A DNA stretch of 64,000 nucleotides from NCBI GenBank assembly GCA_024362935.1, contig JANCRA010000019.1, positions 2,510,001 to 2,574,000 on the forward strand, given 5' to 3'. This document shows, piece after piece, positions 38,901-49,380 of the stretch; the stretch's first letter is position 1; the number at the start of each line of letters is the position of its first letter. A program made the translations under genes and the position numbers. The notes under the pieces were generated by a model that ran no database searches, had not been told where the DNA came from, and saw nothing but the letters and a program-made list of their open reading frames with translations. Origin of the DNA: Setophaga petechia. Lineage: Eukaryota > Chordata > Aves > Passeriformes > Parulidae.

Positions 38901-41900
38901 TTTGAAATGCATATTATGAGGGCAGAGGTGAAAAATTAATTGACAATCTAGCTAGATGTATCTCAACCTGTCAGAACAGTCGAAGAGTTCAGGAGTTTAA
39001 ATCTGTCCTCCAGGGTGTCAACTGTGAGTAACTGGGTAAAGAGCAAAAACCCATGGTTTGGGTACAGTTTCCTGGAGAAAATGAAATGAGGACAAAAGCT
39101 GCAAAGAGAATAGTTCTACCTTTGGAAAAGGTGAACAGGTAGCAGCCCTCAGTCAGAGATTTGTACAGGATCTACCTAACCCTGACCTGACTGTATCTTC
39201 TAGATACAGCATTAAGAAATACAGCATTAAGAAAGCCAGTACATCAGGAAAATTCTGTTTTCTCTCCCCTTTACCGCTCATTTCTCATTGACTTTTGGTA
39301 GATTCTGGCTACTTCATGCATTTTGACACCAGTGCTGGAGAAGAAGGAAGCACAGCTGCCCTGGAGAGCCGAATTCTGTATCCCAAAAGAGGTTTCCAGT
39401 GCTTACAATTCTATTTATATAACAGTGGTAACGAGAATGACCAACTGAATGTCTGGGTCAGAGAGTACACGTCAGCCAATCCAAATGGCACTCTGAGATT
39501 CATCAAAGAGATAAAAGGTATGGAATAAAATTGCATTTTGTTTTAATCTATCCTCACTATTTTTCAAAGTACTGGGGAAAATTATTATGGCAAAGTCACT
39601 CATTTTCTAGTGCTGTTCTTTGGCTTCTTCTCTATCTATGTAATTGATTCGTTGCTGCTGAAATTATACCTGATGGATCCTCAGTCAGCTGCTTTCCTAT
39701 AATATAATAAATTACCACAAATTTCAAACTCTTGTATTATCAAGATAGTTTTCTTGCCAAACTAGCTAAAATTCCATGAGCAATCATTTTAACTGTTCTA
39801 GAATTGCTGGTATCAATAGCAGCTGATGAAGTCGGAATATTAGAGTAAATTACTATTAATAAGAAAGTATAATAACGAAATGGAAAGCATAAGTTCCCTG
39901 GAATATCTAAGTTAAAAAAAGATAAATAAAATTTAAATTACTTAACTGAAATATATGAGCAACAGATCATGATTTCAGTTGTAGTTTGAAGAAGATTAAA
40001 TCCTTGTGGTTTTAGCAGTCTATGGCCTACACAATGATCAGTTGAGGTCAGCTAATGGACAAGAGTTCTTTAAGCTAGAATTGCCAAAGCCACCTTATGA
40101 TTAAATTACTTTCTCAAATACTTAACTATTATGTGGTCTCCATTTCACTTACACCAGAAGGATCTGTACAGGTTTTTTTACTAAATAGGTGCAATTTCTG
40201 TCACTTTTTGTTCCTTTAGGCTCAGCTGCTGCTGGTGCCTGGGGTTTTTTTCCACTCTTTTCTTGACCTCTATGGCTTCACCCGCTGTGCCCTCTGAGCT
40301 AACAGGCATCCTTAATGTAAGAGCTGCTAAGGCAGGTGTAGACTTCACATCAGCCTGAGCTCTCCAAACTCTTTCAAACTGTGCTTTGATGCCAAGAGTA
40401 ATTTCTCCAGACTTCAGCCTTCCTCACAAATGCTCTTTTGTGTCTATTAGGCCCCATCTCCCATTCCTGCTTTCTCAAGTCCATAATTTCCTTTGAAGTC
40501 TCTGATCTCGTAAGTATGTCCAAAGAGGCACCCTATTTTGACAATCTGTGGCAAAACTTTTAGGAATGGTTCAAAACCACTTTTCCCCTAAGCTGCTTCA
40601 CTTCTCTCAAGTGAGAAGTTGCTCTCTCCAATGCAGTCAATAACCTGTAAGTAACAGTGACACTACGACCCCTTCCATCCATGGTCTGACACCCTGGTTG
40701 AGCTGCTCATGGGTTTGCACTGAACTACGATGTTTGAGAGGCTTAGGGACAATCCCTGAACCCTTCTCACTGGTTTGTGGCAACTGGGGATTTTTGAACT
40801 GCATGTATTACATGTAAAAATCCTTTAGCTTATGCTGAAGGCAATTTCATGGAAAACAGCCAGGTGCTTTTCTTCTTGTTTCTTGGTTGATTTTTTCCCT
40901 CCTAATTATAACAGTAATGAAAAATGTCAAGAAATTAAGACATATTTGAGATCCATTGTGCTGTGTTTTGGGTTGTTAGGAGAGTGATGAATATGAGTTC
41001 TGTACGTGCTTGTTCAATAAATGCAGCTGGTTCATCTTCCATGCAGATGAACTAAAACCAGGCCACAAAAGAAACTGTTTTGGTGCACATACTTTTTAAA
41101 AAGGGTGTTCTACTTTCATTGACCTCACAAGGCCCCTGTGCAGAGGTCTTTGCTTTTGTGTACACTGCTGTTGGAGTCAAGTGGAATTTGCTAGTGCAGG
41201 CATTTTTGGATGCAGCATCAAACTTGCAGCAAGGTTCTCTTGCATGAAGTAGGTTTGGAAATGACTGGCTTTAATTTGACCTTAGTACCATTAATAACGT
41301 GATGGGTGAATAGTGCTTCTGAATAGGCAAGCTTCCAAGAAGCCATTTAGAAACAGAAAAACAAATGAATGAGCTAGTCTTGTAGTTCTAGGTTCCCAGA
41401 ATCCTCTGGAGCATTTTTTGTTGAGGCATGTTGTCGTTCAGTTATTTGAATATGACTTGTTCTGAATTTTTTGTTTTTAACAATACAGGTGAAACTCTTA
41501 TTGTGGATTTAATATTCACAACTCCTGGATTAATTTAATGAAATTTTATTAAAAAATGTAAAAGAAAAAGCAGTGTTATAACCCATCAACAAGTGTTATT
41601 ATGCATATTAATTCTGTTAAAATATTGTATTGAGCAAAGATGATCTTGAACTGAAAAAGTAACATCTACAGAAGAAATATTCCACCACATCAGTGCCAGT
41701 GGAATTGAAAGATTCTTACACAGTGTTGGCATGGGGTTCACAGACCTGTGCAGTGTTTGACTGTATTGCTGAGTCAGAAATCTCTATCCTTGTTTTCCAG
41801 GTTCACCTGAGACCTATTGGCAGCTCCACCATGTTCCTTTGAATGTCACCAGTAAATTCCGGGTTGTGTTTCAAGGCGTGAGAGGAAGTGGCTTATCAAA

Positions 41901-44900
41901 GGGAGGCCTCTCTCTTGATGACATCAACTTGTCAGAAACTCAGTGTCCCCACCACATCTGGCATATCAGAAATTTCACACATCTCCTCAACACAAGTCCA
42001 GCAGGAAAAGAGGGAATAATATACAGTCCACCTTTTTATTCTAGTGAAGGATATGCTTTTCAGGTCAGCTTGTATGTAAATGGTACCACTGATAACCCAT
42101 TTAATTTAGGAATATACTTGTCCTTGATTTCTGGAGCAAACGATGATCATTTGAAATGGCCCTGTCCATGGCAACAAGTCACCATGATCCTGCTTGACCA
42201 GCACCCTGATATTCGTCAACAGATGTCAAACCAAAGAAGTGTAACAACAGACCCTGAGAGGTTTTCAGGTTAGTTAAAATCAAACATGTAAAACACAACC
42301 AAAAGACAAGGGGTCACATCTCCTCTTGGTTAAATTAATACATATTTTTTAGCTTCTGGAATGTTTCATGTGTTTGCAGCAACAATAATATTGATCCACA
42401 GATGGGAAAAAATTAAACCTACAAGCAAGTTAAGCTGGGACTCAGGATTTCAGAGTTGCATTTGCATAAGAAACAGGTGGATCATCTATTCCTAAAGTTT
42501 ATTTCATATGCTCTGTGAGGATACATATATTTCTGTTTTAATGAGAATGGAAGTTTTCCAGAAGTCATGAAAAGAAAAGGATGGAATTAACAATACAGGC
42601 AGTTTATAGCAGATAAAAGTGAAGCAACTATCAAACAAATCCCAGCCCTCCTTGTGAAAGGTAAAGTGAGGCCAGCAAAAGCCTCCAAATGGACAAAGTA
42701 CTGATTCATATTATGTAATCTGTACTTGTTTGAGGTGTGAGAAGATAAGGGCTGTTGTCCATAATAACTTGGAAACGTGACAGTTGAGGTAAAAGGAACT
42801 CTGAGAAATTATAGGAATCTCTGCAGAGGGAGATATTAAAGAAAACACCCACATTCAGCATTGGATAAAGTTTGGATTTAAGTCATTATGGCTTTTGTCA
42901 TAATGACATTCTTCTTTTTGCCAAAAGAAATCATCTCTGCCACTGAATTAGTTTTCTGACTAGAAAGGAAGTAAGGAAGGCACAAAGCCATCCAATTCAT
43001 ATTATTATTTGAAAACCAGTATGTTTTACATTGCATTTTCTGTGACACTGGCTTTACATGAAAACAAAGTGGGTAATCGAGAAAGACTTAAATGTCCTCT
43101 CTGTAAATGAAAGACACACCACACCATGTCCTCCACAGATGTTCGTAAAAGCACATTTTCCTTGTGCTTTCTGCTGTTACAGCCACAGTGCCCTTTTCCT
43201 TCTCTGAGCCTGTGGACATGCAGCCTGTTTCCTCTCTGCTCCTTCTCTCTTGTTTATTCATATATTGCAAATAGTCCACGATTTCTAAGGGAAGCCTTGT
43301 AACACACGCTTTTTATCTAACCAGAGAGGTGGTGGAACAGGCAGATCTTTCTCCCTCTGTCAGATTCTTTCATGGACAATCAGGCTCAGCTTTGAGCTTT
43401 AGAGCAGGGTTTGATGGAGCAGGCATCAGTGATTGTGATCATTTAGGTTGTTCAAATATCTTGTGCTCCACATCTACTACAGGAGATGCTCTCTTTTGAG
43501 AAGCACTGCATTAACTCATGTTATAGATGATTTATGTGCTACTTATCTTCTTCACCACCTCACTTTAACAAACTAAAAAGAAAATGCAACAGGTTTTCAA
43601 CTAGCTCTCCAATAACCTCACCTCCAGCAGGTTCTTTTCTCAGTACCTCAGGATAAACCAAATAATTGAAGATCTCCATTGTCTTGTGCCTCTCATCAGT
43701 GGGGAATCCCAGGCAATTGAGGTTTCTGCTGAGACACAAATACAGACCAGTCTCACATTCACATTCTTTTTATCTTTTTTTTTCTCCCCAGAATCCTCAT
43801 CAAACTATACTTGGGACAGGCCAGATAAAGTAGGATCCGAAGCAACTTTTCCCAATGGAACTAAATACATGAGAGGTCCAGGAGTTGGAACAAGTGCATT
43901 TTTAACTCATGAGAGACTTAGAAGCCGCAACTTTATCAAAGAAGATGGTGTTTATATTCTTCTAACAATGGAAGGTATGTAAACATAGCTGATACTCTTT
44001 ACAATGCAGCAAACAGTGTCAGATACCAAGTCACTAGTGCTGTCATTATAAATACACGTTGTACTTTGCACTTGAGCACTGTTTGAATTATGCCTGTGTC
44101 TAAAGTCAAATCATGTGTTTGAATAAATTTGTGAACAGGTACATACCCAGTATAATTCCTTTATCTCATGTGAAGATGTATAAAACAATGCTAATCCTGT
44201 GCAAATTAATTTGAATATATTAATTTGAATAAAACTGTTTCTGAAAAAATTCTAGAGGACATTTCCAAAATACATCATGCTCCTAAAATGCAAAAAAGAC
44301 TGTCTATCTGTTAAACCTTGGGACAGCCTTACTGTTCTTTATTATTAGAAATTATCTTTAGAATAAGAATGAAAATAATGTGGAGCAAAGACCTTATTGC
44401 CTGTGTGTTCACTGTGCAGATATATCTCACCTCCTGTCAACTCAGCCAAGCATTCCACCCCCTCTTGTTACAACTACAAGTGCCACCACCACCAAACCTG
44501 GCCCTGGCCCTTCTGCCACCACCAAGCCCCCCAATGGCACTGAGACCACCACCACTACTGCATCCACCACCACCACCACCCCCCAGCCAGAGGTTCCAGC
44601 TTTCTGCCCAGACAACCCCTGTGAAAATGACGGTGTCTGTGTCATGGTGAACAGAAGGCCCGTGTGCAGGTAACTGCCTTTGTTCACCCTCAAATGCTGC
44701 TTTAGGATGAGTAATGAGAGTTTCTAACAAAATAAATCTTTGCTCCTAGTGAAAGGAAAGACAGACTGTAGCTGATTAAGGCAAGTATTTGCAACTGCTC
44801 CTGTGAGACTGAATTTATGGCCGATTTGGGCAACAAAGCTCCTAACCTCAGTATTTGATCATTTTGAAGTACTCTGCTTGACTTTCCTGTAAATTATATT

Positions 44901-47495
44901 TTAAACGTGTTTATAATTTTCAGTAATGTATTACACCAAGTCTTCAGAATTCCCTATAGCAAAATGTAGAAGAGTTGAATAGATGTAATTGAAAGAAAAG
45001 AGCATTTATATAATTCGAGTAGATTTGCAATACTTATCATGTAGGAAGCAGCGTAGACATTATTTTAAAATTTGATTCAGAAATATTGTACAGTGCAAAT
45101 TATGACCATGAGTTACCAAAGTGTAGTCCCTTGCCTTTGAAATCAGCAGTGAAAGCTGAGAAATAATAGATTGTTTTCCCTGCAAGAAGATTAATATCAA
45201 CTTCTATTTAATTCTCTGTGGATACATTTATGTAACCTACCTGCCTGATTAGCATTGTTCAAGCTCTCAAATAACCTCTGAGGCTGAAGACAGTAACTTC
45301 AGATGCTGTTCCAGGGCAGGTAGACTGGGGGAGTACTGTGAGGAAAACATAAAGGCCAAGAGCTACAGGAGTCAGGATGACTCATTAAGTGTTATATATC
45401 CCCATTCAGAAACCTTTAAAAAAATAATTCTTGTGCCATTCATTAGAAGCAGGTCACAAATAGGAGTAAATGTCAAGAAGTAGTTCCAAGAAGACAAAAA
45501 TAAAAAATATGCTCAATGTTATGCTTCATTTCAAAATTATGGGAAGAGAACATTTATTTTCTGACATCTCTGGACTCTTTGAAGCTTTAGTTCCTTTGCA
45601 ACCTACTTTCTGTCCTACAGAAATGTGTGACCAGCAGTCAGTTTCCACCCCAATTTTCTGCTGGGAAAATGTGGGAATGTGATACATCTGTTCAAGCTGA
45701 ATCACCTGTAATCCCCCTAGCAGGCAATATCTTTGCAGTGCACTGCAAACAGACTTGTTTTCAGGGCTGAGGTAGTCCTGAATAAATGGCTTAGACAGGA
45801 GCTAGGAAATCAATACATAAGGAATAACCAAGGTTAGAAAGATAGAGGTGGGTGTGCTGACTGTGGTGCTGGGTAAGGTGATGGAATCAGAGCCTGGAGG
45901 TTGTTTTCAGTCCTAAAACTGGATGGCTGCTGGGTTGTGAATTTCTTTTCTTACCTGCCTGTAGGATGAAGGCAGAGGCAGCTCTTAAAAGTTCTTTAAA
46001 TTTGAAAATAAAAAAAATAAAAGCTCCATAGATCAGCTGCATCCAAGCCTTAAGAGGTCAAGAGGATCAGGAAGGCATTTAGGATTTCTGGCAAAAGCTC
46101 TCTCTGAAGGCACAACCTGTGAAACATTAGGAGCTGAAAGAAACACCTTTAGGTCTGTAAGGACAGTGGGCCACACGGGCCACTAAGAGAACTTTAAAAT
46201 AGGAGTCCATTTTAAGATGACTTCATTATGCTTTAGGATATAGAAATTACATCAGAGATGCCTTTTTTTGAAGTAGATATTTTCACACCTTTAATATTTA
46301 GGTGATAGTAAATGTTAGTTCTTTTTCTTTCTAGATGTCCAGCAGGTGACAGCTGGTGGTACATGGGAGAAAAGTGTGAAAGGAAAGGCTCAAGTCAAGA
46401 AAATATTATAATAGCTGTTTCTTCAACCATAACTGTGTTTGTTGTAATGCTTATTGTCACCATCACAACTGCAGTGTGCCTTAAAAAGAAATACAAACAA
46501 GAAAAGGAGAATAAGGAGAGTGTGACTCTGGAAGAAGTAAGTATCTTGCCTCTTTCAACAAATATAGACACATGCACACATATCTACATTCACTAAAAAG
46601 CAAACAATCAAATTAAGTAAGAAGTAAATGGAAGATGTCACCTTTCTGAAGCCTAAAGACTACAGATTAAGAATTAAAGAGCTCCTTTAAGTGACACTAA
46701 TTTATCAAACACCAAAACCCTACTTAATTAAAAATCTGTTCTCTTCCACCTCCCTCCACTCTGCCCCAATGACAGCCTAAATTGAGTGGGATAGTGTGAA
46801 CACAGGGGTTCATTTTCAATTTGTAATTAAACCATGTTTTCTGCTCAGTAAACTTGTATTTCATCTATTGCTGCCTATTCTACTAAATCCCCCCTGGATA
46901 TGGTGCTAAAAAATGCATCCCAGGGTGTCAAAACAAAAAGCAAATCTAAAAAATTATTTTCCACCTTCAAAGGCCATTTTTATGCAAGGCATGAAGTAGT
47001 TGTGGAAATATTAACTTAAGGAAAGGTTAAGAAGACAGCAGGTTAAAATTATCTAGATGACAGGATCAGAAATGCCATGTACTGGACAGAAGCAGCATTT
47101 GGGCATGTTTTCACAGGACATTTCATGCAGTCTGAGATATGTGGACTCTGACTTTAGTAGAGGCTTGTCCTGGAAATAGCAAGCGTGACATAGTTTAGAG
47201 GGACTCACAGGGCACAGGAGAAATTTTGTAAACAAACTGAAGAGGAATATCCTTCCAGAAAGCAGAGTTCCATTTTTAATTTTGTCCTAATACTCTTTGT
47301 GTGATACCCCACTGAGTTGCAGTACCTCTGTGCAGTGTCAGATACTTGACACTGCTACTTTATGACCATCCAATAAATAGTTTTGGTTTCTTTGCAAGTA
47401 ATGCTCTTACATTATACACATACTTCCCTTCCCTATGCACTTTTAAGATGTGGGTTTCGTTTTTTTCCCTCACTTAGACTAAAACATCCTTCTGA
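23896..47495 (+). CDS. MEP1B: MEP1B, meprin A subunit beta (complete, 15 coding exons)
   Basis: Exons join to 2256 bases with every phase consistent: 751 residues versus 701 in human. Order: signal peptide (1-21), propeptide (22-61), astacin protease (62-255), MAM (about 260-427), MATH (about 428-595), Thr/Pro-rich linker (about 603-657), EGF-like (658-693), transmembrane helix (about 703-728), cytoplasmic tail (729-751). Zinc site [11 protein letters not shown] is at 152-162 and the Met-turn SVMHY at 207-211. Activation site R61|N62, disulfide cysteines C103/C255 and C124/C144 and inter-subunit C305 all sit at the numbers I recall for human. It is a type I membrane metalloprotease of intestinal and renal brush border that prefers acidic residues around the scissile bond. 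Relevant R146 and R238 are kept; position 184 is Lys instead of Arg. The start ATG has a strong Kozak context (aacATGG). The gene looks functional. Confidence 0.96.
24285..24427 (+). repeat. G/T-rich low-complexity tract
   Basis: A run of TTTTG, GGGG and TTTTGG elements, ending in T7G8, in MEP1B intron 1. It is a possible G-quadruplex or polymerase-slippage region on the + strand. Confidence 0.8.
27325..27343 (+). CDS. MEP1B: MEP1B exon 2: 19-base microexon
   Basis: Acceptor CCCCAG|CCT and donor ACTG|GTGAGT. It encodes PSPETT plus the first base of Glu, aligning with the human ATPENF segment just after the signal peptide. Phase fits both neighbours. Confidence 0.85.
27529..27579 (+). CDS. 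MEP1B: MEP1B exon 3: propeptide
   Basis: Acceptor TTTTTCAG|AA, donor GAAG|GTTTTT. It reads [17 protein letters not shown], a near match to the human propeptide. The donor has a weak +3 to +6 context. Confidence 0.95.
27678..27721 (+). CDS. MEP1B: MEP1B exon 4: propeptide with cysteine-free inhibitory segment
   Basis: Acceptor CCTTTAG|CT, donor GCG|GTGAGT. It reads [15 protein letters not shown]. The FEGD motif is the astacin-family propeptide stretch whose aspartate occupies the zinc in the zymogen. Confidence 0.95.
28729..28801 (+). CDS. MEP1B: MEP1B exon 5: activation site and protease N-terminus
   Basis: Acceptor GATACAG|GAT, donor CTGG|GTACAG. It reads [20 protein letters not shown] and then EDSL. 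The R61|N62 bond is the expected tryptic activation site. Confidence 0.96.
29436..29449 (+). repeat. C14 homopolymer
   Basis: Fourteen consecutive C bases in MEP1B intron 5, about 270 bases before exon 6. A second C8 run follows near 29570. Confidence 0.9.
29717..29834 (+). CDS. MEP1B: MEP1B exon 6: astacin domain
   Basis: Acceptor TTTGCAG|AA, donor GTGG|GTAAGA. It reads [20 protein letters not shown], followed by [19 protein letters not shown]. It contains C103. Confidence 0.96.
32690..33070 (+). other. Possible old LTR or retroelement tail in MEP1B intron 6
   Basis: A segment ending 'cctttaataaaaacttgcagc' near 33010-33030 resembles the R/U5 end of an LTR, with poly(A) signal AATAAA. No matching second copy or target duplication was seen, so this is tentative. 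Confidence 0.2.
33445..33623 (+). CDS. MEP1B: MEP1B exon 7: zinc-binding active site
   Basis: Acceptor CTGCCAG|C, donor TCTG|GTCAGT. It carries CWSSVGN, the second disulfide cysteine (C144) and the catalytic [20 protein letters not shown]. Zinc ligands are H152, H156 and H162, with catalytic E153. The loop GNMQMGLQQ replaces the basic mammalian GNRRVGKQE. Confidence 0.97.
35087..35305 (+). CDS. MEP1B: MEP1B exon 8: astacin C-lobe with Met-turn
   Basis: Acceptor CATTTAG|GT, donor TGCA|GTAAGT. It contains [17 protein letters not shown] (Met-turn and Tyr211) and GQRMDF with R238, and ends at YNC (C255, closing the C103 disulfide). Confidence 0.97.
37850..37895 (+). repeat. T/TTTG low-complexity tract
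   Basis: 'ttttttttttgtttgtttgtttgggttttttt' in MEP1B intron 8. Confidence 0.8.
38404..38556 (+). CDS. MEP1B: MEP1B exon 9: start of MAM domain
   Basis: Preceded by a long T-rich tract and ATCATAG; donor AAAG|GTATGA. It reads [20 protein letters not shown] with [12 protein letters not shown] and MGEC. C305 corresponds to the inter-subunit disulfide of human meprin beta. Confidence 0.96.
39302..39517 (+). CDS. MEP1B: MEP1B exon 10: MAM domain
   Basis: Acceptor TTTTGGTAG|AT, donor AAAG|GTATGG. It contains [29 protein letters not shown] and the sequence up to EIKG. Confidence 0.96.
41801..42268 (+). CDS. MEP1B: MEP1B exon 11: end of MAM and most of MATH
   Basis: Acceptor TTTTCCAG|GT, donor TCAG|GTTAGT. 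The longest exon (468 bases). It has [20 protein letters not shown] at the MAM/MATH junction, then [30 protein letters not shown] and [16 protein letters not shown]. Confidence 0.96.
43792..43974 (+). CDS. MEP1B: MEP1B exon 12: end of MATH
   Basis: Acceptor CTCCCCAG|AA, donor GAAG|GTATGT. It contains [35 protein letters not shown] and VYILLTME. Confidence 0.95.
44420..44669 (+). CDS. MEP1B: MEP1B exon 13: mucin-like linker and first half of EGF
   Basis: Acceptor TGTGCAG|AT, donor TGCAG|GTAACT. After [11 protein letters not shown] comes about 45 residues of Thr, Pro and Ser (about 20 Thr), then [20 protein letters not shown]. The human counterpart, as I recall it, is much shorter. The linker is probably O-glycosylated and contains an N-glycosylation sequon (NGT at 634-636). 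Confidence 0.94.
44560..44583 (+). repeat. MEP1B: Coding ACC/ACT trinucleotide repeats (poly-Thr)
   Basis: Runs of ACC/ACT codons (five Thr codons at about 44546-44560 and five at about 44567-44581) form an in-frame microsatellite inside exon 13. It is likely length-polymorphic. Confidence 0.75.
46335..46536 (+). CDS. MEP1B: MEP1B exon 14: EGF second half, transmembrane helix, tail
   Basis: Acceptor TTTCTAG|A, donor GAAGAA|GTAAGT. It reads [18 protein letters not shown], then the hydrophobic helix beginning [16 protein letters not shown], a basic stop-transfer KKKYK and an acidic/basic tail ending VTLEE. Confidence 0.96.
47478..47495 (+). CDS. MEP1B: MEP1B exon 15: last five residues and stop
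   Basis: A pyrimidine-rich acceptor (TTTTTTCCCTCACTTAG) precedes ACT AAA ACA TCC TTC TGA. It encodes TKTSF. Phase 0 matches the previous donor. Human meprin beta also ends in Phe. The final TSF fits a class I PDZ ligand. Confidence 0.78.
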   Translation, partial: TKTSF

Positions 47496-47705
47496 AGATA
47501 ATGCAAACAAGCATCAAAGACACAAGATGAACATCACTGCAAAACCACAACTACGTCATCACTCTTTCTGTTCCTTTTATCTCAACCATCATGATAAAAG
47601 TTTGTAAAGTCTGGAAAATAATTCATCATCTGGATAAAACACTGTGCTAAAGTCAGTGGAGTGTCTGACACTGCTGTGTATCGTCATTCAATAGAGAAAA
47701 ATGGA

Positions 47706-47857
47706 AATAAATTGTGTGACATGCTGCCTTGTCCTTCAAGTCTACCTAAACATGAAGAAAGCATGAAAACAGCATCCTGAATTGCAGTCAACACAGGAAA
47801 GTCTACAATTGCTAAATATAAAATAAATATTATCATTGTACAGCAGTCTAAAATAAA
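47706..47857 (+). terminator. MEP1B: MEP1B poly(A) signals
   Basis: AATAAA occurs at 47706-47711, 47822-47827 and 47852-47857, that is 211-357 bases after the stop. The last is followed by the GT-bearing sequence 'ctgtgtcc'. Any of them could end the mRNA. Confidence 0.65.
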
Positions 47858-48179
47858 GAGGAGCTGAACCCTGTGTCCACAGGGTACCCAGCGGTTCTCA
47901 GTCCTGCTGCAGCTGTCAGTCTGTAGTGTGAGAGTTTGTGAAGTGTGGGAGTGTCTGGTTCATTTGTGATTTGGTTGTGATCTACTCAATGTAAGAGAAA
48001 TAAGAAGTAATGAGGAAAGTAATAAATGAATCTCACAGACACACGTTAATGAGGAAGTCACAGTAGAGATAATAATGAGGATCCAGAATGCTTCAGCCAC
48101 TGATTGATGGTCCATTAGAGGAACTACTCAGGCAGAACCCTCAAGAATGTCAACCTGAACAATTATTAACTGATAGGAA

Positions 48180-48262
48180 GAGGGGAAATATATTCTTTCA
48201 CAACACAATATATTATAATATATTACAATATATATTATTTCAAATATATATTATTACACATA
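48180..48262. repeat. AT-rich ATATT repeats
   Basis: Alternating ATAT/TATAAT sequence ('aatatattataatatatta') directly before the inverted repeat at 48271. Confidence 0.85.
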
Positions 48263-48270
48263 TATAATTC

Positions 48271-48300
48271 CCACAACACTCATTAACATGAGTGTTGTGG
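48271..48300. repeat. Perfect 13-bp inverted repeat (hairpin)
   Basis: CCACAACACTCAT and its exact reverse complement ATGAGTGTTGTGG are separated by four bases (TAAC). It could form a cruciform or RNA hairpin. It is not followed by a U-run. Confidence 0.9.
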
Positions 48301-48379
48301 AAAAGTTGAGGCTGCTTGAGATACGGGCTATCAGAAAACACTTGTAGATTTTTGTAAAAATTACTATGGGGTGTTTAGG

Positions 48380-49380
48380 GGAAGAATCAAAAGATCCAAA
48401 GAAAAGTGGGGCAAAATGGGACCAGAAACTGGAGAGACCTGCTTGCAAGAGAGAGCTGGATGCCAAAGGCCAGAGGAGACCACACGTCTTGGGGCTCATG
48501 GATCTAAGTACTAGCACATGGAGGGACTTGCATGGAAGGGTCTGTGTGCAAGGAACTGGAGGAACTGTGGGTTACAGGGCTTGTAGATCTAAAGACCAAC
48601 AACTGGAGGGACTGGAATGTGTATTTTGTATGTGTCTTGAAAGGTCCTGGGGCCAGCAGCAGCTGGAGGGATCTGGTTGTGTGCTGGTGTGTAAGATGTC
48701 TAAGTGCTGGCAGCTGGAGAAATCTGTGTGTTAATATTTCTTCAGTGAATTTAATTCTCGGTGTCTGTGTGCGCGTGCATAATTCACTAGCAAACTTCAA
48801 GCTCGACTAGCTGGTGAGTTGGAGGAAGAATTTCCACATCTGGAGGACTCAAACACCACAGTGCCCTACCTGGCAAGAAGAAGGTGACTTGTAAACCACT
48901 GCCAGAGCTCACAAGCATGGATATTTAACTGGGTTAGAGGCCATGCTCACATTTAAGGGGACTGTACATGTTTGAGTGTGTTTCTGGGTGTGGAGAATGA
49001 GGGCACACATTTCTTCAACCAGAGAACCAGTATTCTGGTTTCCTGGAGGGGAGGAAGAGGACAGGGCAGTGTGCTCTTCTCTGAGTTTGGGTAGCATTAC
49101 AGAAGGGTTGTGCACCCCATGCTGCTCTGTGTGTGTGCCACAGCCTGAACCACCAGCCACTTCAGGGACCCCTGCATGTGTGTGTGTCGGTGTGTCTTGG
49201 ACACAACCCTGCTGCCAGCCAGACCTGGGAGCAGCAGCCACATCCTGAGGTCTGGGATGCAGAGATCACCTGGGACCATTCCTGGCTGGGCATGTTGGCT
49301 GTGGAGCTGGATCCTGGGTCTGGGAGATTTAGTGGCTTCCTTTACACCCCTGGCAAATAGGGCTACAATTCAGTAGGATT
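48380..49380. mobile_element. Irregular repeat block, possibly LTR-derived
   Basis: The phrase 'gatctaa(a/g)' followed by '(ctggag)ggac/t' recurs at about 48501, 48586 and 48695 with uneven spacing. 'ctggagggatctgg', 'gctggatcctgggtctggg' and TG-rich stretches also occur. This resembles decayed avian LTR material. No open frame with a domain and no paired copy is present. Confidence 0.35.

Noticed and set aside
44437..44730. Gly- and Val-rich minus-strand open frames
   Set aside because: They are the antisense of the ACC/Thr repeats in MEP1B exon 13.
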